Below, in pieces: positions 50,801 to 59,800 of a stretch of DNA of 64,000 nucleotides (position 1 is its first letter; each line of letters starts with the position of its first letter). The notes below the pieces were generated by a model that saw nothing but the letters and a program-made list of their open reading frames with translations, was not told the DNA's origin and did no database searches. The position numbers and the translations under genes are program-made. The stretch is from Myxocyprinus asiaticus (Eukaryota > Chordata > Actinopteri > Cypriniformes > Catostomidae). The DNA lies in the NCBI RefSeq assembly GCF_019703515.2, contig NC_059373.1, positions 20,112,281 through 20,176,280 of the forward strand. The letters are read 5' to 3'.

Positions 50801-53800
50801 TATCTGTTAAAGAGTTGTTACTGATCAGAGAAATTGATACTATGCACAAACAACTATGCATTGGAGAAAATACCCGAAGCTACATTCAACAATTGCTGCA
50901 ATTGCTTGATCGATGTTACCGGTTCTTGTTCCCTCAGACAAGGTGCTTATTTAAGCCCAAGGAGAGAACCACCCTCTGTACATTATCATGAGGTGTCATT
51001 TTTTTCAGAACCCCAGTCATATGATAAAACGTGGCTCCCGGAAAGCTATCAATCTGAACTAAAGGGTCGGAAAAATAAGGGATCCGAGATAAGTTGGAAT
51101 CCCCAGTAAACACAATTAGTTTGTTAATCTCCAGATTCCAATCATTTATTTTCCTATTTGAATTTGGATAGCAGGTTACAGATGATTGTCTTAGCTTAAC
51201 AGTCCTATTGGAGGGAAATGGATCACTTAGGGGTTTTGGGGGAGATTCAGGATGGGGTTTGGGCTTACGACAATTGTCCTTTAAGTCCCCAGTCATCATA
51301 TTTTCTCCCCCTTGATCCCCCAGTAGGCCAACCACCTCCGGTACCCTTTTTATTTCAGGAGTTTCTTGACAAATTTCTGAATCTTTCAAATCTTCCGGGT
51401 CCTGTTCTGTAGTGGTGGGAGAAGAGAAAATTACATATGGTTGCAATACCACCACATTCATTTTAAAACCTGGACAGGTGGACAGAAAGACAGACAGACA
51501 GACGGACAGACAGACAGACAGAAAAAGAGACCGACAGACAGAAAAAGAGACGGACAGATAGAAATAGAGAGACAGACAGACAGACATAGACAGACAGATG
51601 GACAAACAGAGATAGACACATGGACAGAGACAGACAGGCAGACTGATGGACAGAAAAAGAGATGGACAGATGGACAGACAGACAGAAAGAGATGGACAGA
51701 TGGACAGACAGACAGAAAAATTTATAAACAGACAGAAACATTTACAGACAGACAGACAGATAGATAATGTAAGAAATGTTAAAATTCCAAAATATAGGGG
51801 AAAATTAGGAGTTAGTGAAAACACAAAGGGATGTGCTTGTCACTCAACATTACATGATAAATAAGCATATATTCTCCAAATGTATATTTGGATTTCAGCT
51901 CAAATAATACTGAAAGAGACAGACTGGGATATGAGGCTTCAAGCCAAAAGACAGTCCATCTTTGACTGGTAAGAGACACCAAATGCTGAGAGTTTTTTTA
52001 GGTAAAGCACAATGGTCACTTTATTTGTACAGTTTGCCATCGTTTCATTTGTACAGCTTGTGGGGATCAGTTACAGACATGGGCCTGAGCATCCATCACA
52101 ACTGCCGATTTACGGTGTAACTGCATCCAAGCCAAACACGCAGCCTTGCTCAGTTTGCTCACATTTTTCTCTCTTTCCCTGCCTCATGCCTTCCTCCCTG
52201 TCACGTTCTGCTTGATGGGTGTTGATGAATTGGAAAGTAACAGCACTGCTCTGGTGGAGTCTACTCACTGAAAGAGTGGCTAAAATTGACATTTCAGATG
52301 GACGAAAAACATAAAGTTCTCCTGGTTGTAAAGTTCTTTAAAGCTTCCAAACAGACAGAATGTCTGGAACTGCAATGCCGTGTGAACACACATCCTGATG
52401 ACAATAGGTCTATAGCAGCGGTCAGCAACCTATGGCATGCATGCCAGCACTGGCACACAGAGGGGTAATCACTAGCATGACAGCAACGGCGAGAGAGGAG
52501 TAGACTATTTCATTTATATGAAATTCTGCACTTGTATTCCAATCTACATCTTGATGTAATCCTTCCTTATGATCACGCAGTATGATTTCATGAGCTGAAT
52601 GGGAGGCTAAACAAAAAGTTAAAGTGAGACGAGACTGCAGTATACCCAACAGACTCGTGCAGCGCGTGCAAGCCATTTGCGCATCACAAGCTGGCAGCGT
52701 TTCACTTTCAGTTTATCGCGTGAGTAAACGCGCCTGCTTTGCTTCAGTCAGGCTGACAGCCTACATTCCGTGTTTCATTTGTTTCTTCTTGCCTTCAGAG
52801 CAACACGTGATGTTTTAAGGAAAACACCACTAGTAATCCTTGAGATTTCCAACCCAGCATACAGGTACACCCTCCTTAAACCATGGTCGCATTCAAAATT
52901 ACATTAAACAATTAAAAGAGAAAACATAAACCCACATCGTAGGATTCAAAAATCTGAGTCTATTCAAAATATAAATGTAACCTGGAAATAAAGTTTTAGG
53001 ATTTTGCAGTTGCAATTCACCGAAAAAGGCTAAATAGACAGCTTGTGATGTGCGAATGGCTTACACGTGCAGCGCGAATCTAGTCACACTTTAATAGTGT
53101 TTAGCCTCCCATTCAGCTCATGAAAACACGCTGCGTGATCGTGAGGAAGGATTACATCAAGATGTAGATTGGAATGCAGGTGCGAAAATCTTCATATAAA
53201 TAAAATAGACTGCTCCTCTCTTGCTGTTTCTTGCGTGCTAGTGATTAGCCCTCTGCGTGATTTTGAAAAATGTATGACATAATATACGAAATATTTAAAA
53301 TTCCACACAATTTCATGATCAGTAATCAAATAAGCAAATTTGTGAAATGAACTAACTCATTTTGTGCAAAAGGACAGGTTTTCTTTCATTAAAGCATTTT
53401 CACAAGATGCTCTGTGAAAATTCCCATGCAGGATCATGAATGTATCATAATCTTAGGGTTTTGCAAAAATTAGGCGTCGACACAGCCATTGACCAGGAAA
53501 ATAAAAAATGGCACTCCATGTCAAAAAGGTTGCTGACCCCTGGTCTATAGATAGAGACAGACATCAGGTAGAGTTCATTTGTTCACAACAGTATTTGGTG
53601 TTTCATTCTCTCTTTATCTATCTGTCGGCTTCATCAGCAACAGGATGGTGGGAATTTACTCAGCACTGAACAGCCTCATGCATCTCACTAAATGCTGTGG
53701 CAGCTGTCTAACGATGTGAATCATCATGATCACTAAGAGTTACTTTACCTCCCTGATGTTGTACATTGCAATTGCTGTGCAGTTCGGAGCAAAATGGGCC

Positions 53801-56800
53801 AAGCAATAAAAGCAGTTAGAATGGCATTACAACAGTACAAAGAAATGTGCTTAATATTTCTCAAAACCTGCCAATTTTGGAGGTGTCTGTAAAATGTATA
53901 GCAGTGTGGTTGTCTTTAGTATGGCAGGGTTGCTTTCAATAAAGTCATTATATATGCATAATTACAGTTCAGAAGAAACTATAACTTTTTTCTTATGACC
54001 CAAAGCATACATACTGTATACTGTAGGGTCGATTTAATACACTTTAAAAAAAGTGCCAAAGCCTAGCAAGAATGAAAGTGTGCAAAATGTATTTGAAATA
54101 AAAATAAAATATTGTAATGTGTAACAATGTGATTTAAGCACTGACTCCATCAGAAACTCCAGCACTGTCTGCAGATTTTAAAGTACTTATAACCAATATC
54201 ACTTCCTTCAACTAACGGCAACTGGCTGCCACTAGATGTTTTTCCCTCTCATTTATATAAAGTTTATCATTTCCCAACTTCTAGACACTCTTACTGCTTG
54301 TTCTTCTGTCAATCAATCCCATAATCCTGTGTTGAATGAACTAAAAATATTCACTTATCTCTGCTCACTCCACACCAGTGGAAACAAAAATAACAGACAA
54401 GCAGAATAGCTAGCTCATTTTCCAGACTGACAGCTCTAGCAAGACGTATACAGTCTCTTTTACACCTCTTTCAAACAACCTGCCCTCTCTATCTAAGATG
54501 CACACATTGAAACAAGTGGCCCTTGACCTTTCGATGCAGGTTTATAGCTGAATCCTTCCAGGTGTTTGCCAATCTATACTAGGCCATGCCCCTATAAAGC
54601 GATTATTTGTCTTGGCCGTCCTAGTTCTGAGTTTACTGCTTTTGTTTCGGTGATGGGTATTCAGGGTGGCACAATGTGATTTAAGGCCCCAGCACACTTC
54701 CAACAAATCGAAGAATGAACAGGTGTGATGTCATTTAGAACAAAATCTGTCCAAAATGAAGGTGTTTTTGAGTTTGTTTTGGTGGTTCGTAACAGCTCAC
54801 CAAAGAGAACTTTTAGGAAAACTTCTTACTGGCTGCTAAACACCTTCTTACTGCCATTGATCCACGTTATTGGTAGGTGTGTCCTGGAGCTCCACCTACT
54901 TTGAGGCCGAGAGGCAAATTACCATTTAGTCAGTTAAGATCAGTCAACATGAAAACATCTTAGCGAGCTGGTACAAATTTACCTACATCTGTATGATCGT
55001 TTGGGTAGAGATATTTTCCAAGAGCATGACATGCAATAGATAGGAACCTAAAGGAACCAAATCTGCTGCCATTCACTGTTTGATATGCTGCTTCATTTAT
55101 GTCCCACCTGCAGCCGAAAGCCATTCACAAATCTGCGCAAAGTAGGATCTGCCTATCATAATTTTTTGGTCTGTATTCTGCCCATTAACAGTCTTTTGTA
55201 CACCCATCTTTGCAGTAGTATAAGTGTCATTATAAACTAGAATAACAGAGTGTAACTGTGTATATTACGTGGCAGCATATAGCGTTTTAGCACCATGAAT
55301 GCAAAAGTAAACATTACAAATTCCACATTATCTACTGCATATATATTACTTTAAATCATCAAGGTGTTAAAGGAATAGTTCACCCAAAAATGAAAATTCT
55401 CTCATCATTTACTCACCCTTATGCCATCCCAGATGTGTGTGACTTACTTTCTTCTGCAGAACACAAATGAAGATTTTTTAGAAGAATTTCTCAGCTCTTT
55501 TGGTTCATACAATGCAAGTGAATAGGTGCCAAAATTTTGATGCTCCAAAAATCACACAAGTCAGCATAAAAGTAATCCATATGACTCCAGTGGTTAAATC
55601 AATGTCTTCAGAAGCAATAGGTGTGGGTGAGAAACAGATCAATATTTAAGTTCAATTTTACTATAAATTCACCTCCCTGCTCAGTCAGCCTCCAATTTAA
55701 CTTTCACATTCTTCTTCTTGTGTTTTTGGTGATTCACATTCTTCATGCATATGCCACCTACTGGGCAGGAAGAAGAATGACTTCAAAGATTTACTTAAAT
55801 ATTCATCTGTTTCTCACCCACACCTTTCATATTGCTTCAGAAAATGTGGATTCCACCACTGTAGTCAAATGTATTACATTTATACTGCCTTTATGTGATT
55901 TTTGGAGTTTCAAAATTTTGGCACCCATTCACTTGCATTGTATGGACCTACAGAGCTGAAATATTCTTCTAAAAATCTTCATTTGTGTCCTGCAGAAGAA
56001 AAATAATTTTCATTTTTGGGTGAACTATTCCTTTAATACAGCATCTTTTACTGAGGATGAAGTCATTGATAACATATTTTAATATCATATTAGTTGATTA
56101 TTTACATGTAGTCTTGTGCGTCCTCATATTTAAATGTACCTCTAAACGTCTCTCCCTGAAGCGTGGCGGGTGTCAGAATGTTTGCAAACATTATGTTGTT
56201 GCTCAGCTGTTTACATTTTTTTATTATTTTTTTTATCTCTGAGCGAAGAATGAAGATACACTTCGCTGTTAGTGTGTTGGGGCCTTAAGTCTAGTCAGAC
56301 ATGTTCCTCGACCAACATCCTTTGTTGGCCCTAGAATAACATTCCATAACCCTAGCCAGACCCTTCCCCTAAAACATTCTCAGCTAATCAGAGGTTATCA
56401 ACCTATTTTCTTGTCTGGATCCAATTTTTTAGGTTCCAAAATTCTCTGCATCCCTACCCCACCTCTACCCACATTACAGAATTAAGCCATAAACTGTAGC
56501 TTCAATTAAAAATCATAGGTGTGATTACACATCTAGACAATTATGTTCTTAAGAAAAGCAACACATTTTACTATTGAGTAAATTATATTGTTATTGATTC
56601 TTTAACAAGAACTGTCAATCATTTTGGAATCCATTCATTGTGCTTGAGTGTCATGCTTTAGCTTGTCAAAATCTGCCACTATAGTTTATCCATTATATAG
56701 CATCTCATCTCCTATTAAGAACCTGAGGACCTCTTCCCTTGCCCAACACCTCATCCAATCCCTAAATCTAGCTCTAATCTGACTGGTTAATTGGCGTGTT

Positions 56801-59800
56801 GTTACAAGACCAACAAGGAAATTAATCCAGGAACATGTCCTACTCGAGTAAACTGCTTGAAGCCTTCAGGGTGTATAAGTGTGTTAGTGTGTTCTTGGGA
56901 TTGAAAAAAACATTGTGTTTGCTGAACATTCTCTGGAGTTTCTCAGATATTCCAGGAACATATGGGATGACAATATATTTCCATCTGTGCTGCTGTCCCC
57001 CTCTATCTTGTGTTGTCACTAGCTGTTTAAACAAAAGCCTGCTTACCATCTCTGAACAGTGCGTGATTGCTTTTTCATGTTTTCATGAGATTCTGTACAT
57101 AAATGAACAATGAATTGGTTTAAATGGCTAGAAAAATGATTTATTTTGATAATATTTCTGACTTCCTGACTACAGTGATGCTTTTAGTTATACGATGGAA
57201 AACCATCAAGAGGTCTCTGACAAGACAAGACACACTATAGATGACATACTGGAGTATGGACAGAGTGATGGAAGAGAGGATGACAACAGCTCTCTGGAGA
57301 AGCCATGCCTTCTGAGCTCACCATGCCTACAAATGTTTCTGATGTTCATTTTTACAGCATCAAAAAACCGGCTCTCGCCTAATGGCAAGCAGATGCGTGC
57401 AAGAGGGATGGTGCCAGACATGGAAAAAATTAAGAAGAATACTTTAAATATAAAGAAAATCAAACAACCCTTATGGATTAATACATGCAGCTATTTGAGA
57501 ATGACACAGGACATGGAAGTATGACAAGAAAAAGCCATTCAGTGCATGGCAGTAAGTCTGTATGGACATTTGATGAATCTTCACACATCAAATGCATTTC
57601 TACAATATTTATAGGTACACTTCAGAAAGTAGGCATAGCAAGGAATACATGCAATGATGAGAGCTGTGCCAACAGGGTTGGGGAGTAACGGAATACATGT
57701 AATGGGATTACATATTTAAAATACAAAATATAAGTAACTGTATTCCACTACAGTTACAATTTAAATCATTGGTATTTAGAATACAGTTGCATTCAAAAAG
57801 TATTTTGATTACTGTAGAGATTACTTTTTATACTTTATTGTCATTTGTTTCATTTAATATTTAGTCCTTTCAGATGGAAAACATTTATACATATAAATGA
57901 TGCGATCCAAAGTGCATTTGAAAAGCGGTGAAACACTTTCTTATGATGTGTTACATTCATACGAGCAGACAGAGAAGTAAGTTTGAAGTAAGTTTGGAGT
58001 AGAAGAAATAGAAATAAACCTTGTGTAAATTGTCAGCTTTACGCTAAGCTAAAATGCTATTTGCTAGCCATTTTACATGCACGTTACCAGGCACGATCAT
58101 ATTTTTTTATCAAGAAAATTCACGGTGGATCATAATTTCTTTTTTTCTAGTAAGACCTTTGACATTAGGGCAAAAATCATATTCTTGATAATAATTTTTG
58201 TTTTGTTTTCCTATAAAAATATCTAAAAATTAAAACAAGATCAATTAGATTAATGTTGTTTTAGAAACAACACTGCATAAGATATTTCGGTTTTTTAGAA
58301 AATGTATTTTTAACATGTGTATTTTGTCTTACTGTACTGGCAGAACAGTTTATAGTCAAAACAAGTGAAAAAATCTACCAGTGCTGGAGAAGTAATCCAA
58401 AGTATTTTGAATACGTTACTGACCTCGAGTAATCTAACAGAATATGTTACAAATTACATTTTACAGCATGTATTCTGTAGTGGAATACATTTCAAAAGTA
58501 ACCCTCCCAACCCTGCGTGCCAAACACAAGATTGGTGAGGCAGCTAAAATGTTCTCGCAGCTTCTTTCTTTAAATCAAATATTCCACAGGTGAAATTTTG
58601 CATAACCCCATATTCCCAGTGATAAGGGTTTACATCCCTCAAAACAACCACTGCCAGCCAGCCAAGCTGTAATTGAAAACACCAAAAAGCTCTCTCCCTT
58701 CTGCTATAAACAAGTAATAAAAGTACCCTGTGAGTTAAGCAGAAGACTGAGGAACAGGAAAAACTCAAGTCTTCTTTTGGATTTGCTGTTCATGTACGTA
58801 TAAATGTGCTTTAAAAGGATGTAAGAATTGCATTTGCCTTTTGTTATCAAATATGTGCTTTAAAAGTAAATTTATTTTTAGAGAAAAAAAAAAGAAAGAA
58901 AATTCTGCTTTTAAACACAAGTCAGGTTTTCAGGACAAAACAAATGCTTTTAATGCCACTTACAGGTGCCTTCAGAAAGTTTAAAGCATTTTCTTCCATA
59001 TCTGTAGAAGCAATTCTCTATGTAAAAATAAAGTATTTAGATAAACGGTCTGCATACTTTTTCATGCCAAGGACCCTTTGGTGAATAAAAAAAAGGTTAC
59101 ACTGAGCATAATGTAGTTCCATACTTTGTTGTGATGCTTATGTTGCAAAGCCATTAAACAAATGATTATTTACAAAGTCATATACTTGTACATTACATTT
59201 TTAGGGATGATCAATTTTAATGTGGAAGCAACGGTGAAACAGTTACCTGTATTCTAACACTTCTTTGAGATCAGCAATAAATGGCAAACCCTTTTTTAAA
59301 GACCTCTGATTTAGATATCATTAGGGGTGTGCTCTCCTGTCTCACATCTAGGCCCCACCCCCTTGTTACCTTGTTATTATTTCATTAGCTTCACCTGCCT
59401 TCCCTCGTAACCCTCCTTAGTTCCTTCCTTATATATAGATCCTCTTGTGGTTTTGTGTCTCTTTCCAGTTGGTTGGTTCCAGTCTGTTACTTTGGTCAGT
59501 TACATTGTTATTTTGATTTATAGAGTTTTTAGTTCTGTTTTGTCTCTGTTGTGAGATTTTTCTGCATTTAGTTTTTATTTTTCAATAAAGCCTTTTAAAC
59601 TTGCCACTGCATATGGGTCCTGCCTCAACAAACTGTGACACCATCTTGCAACAGACACGGTGCTGAGCATGTGAGATTGAAAGGGAAAGAATGCACACTT
59701 TGAAAATTATGCAGCATTTGGCTTTCTGTGTCATTATTCAAAACTGTTTGCATCCATCTGACCAAAGTAAGTTCAATGTTGTTGCCTTCTCTGATTATGA

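Larger units (their letters stand above)
47832..51480 (-). mobile_element. Penelope-like retroelement (PLE) with GIY-YIG endonuclease and SGNH-like ORF
   Basis: Read on the - strand: SGNH-like ORF (51461-50934), PLE N-terminal region (50775 to about 50300), a SINE insertion (50090-49648), reverse transcriptase (about 49640-48575) and GIY-YIG endonuclease (about 48429-48247), then a 3' tail to 47832. The order RT then C-terminal GIY-YIG is that of endonuclease-bearing Penelope elements. Both edges lie directly against GACA repeats in the same orientation. Frameshifts, a damaged catalytic site and the SINE show that it is inactive. Confidence 0.85.
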
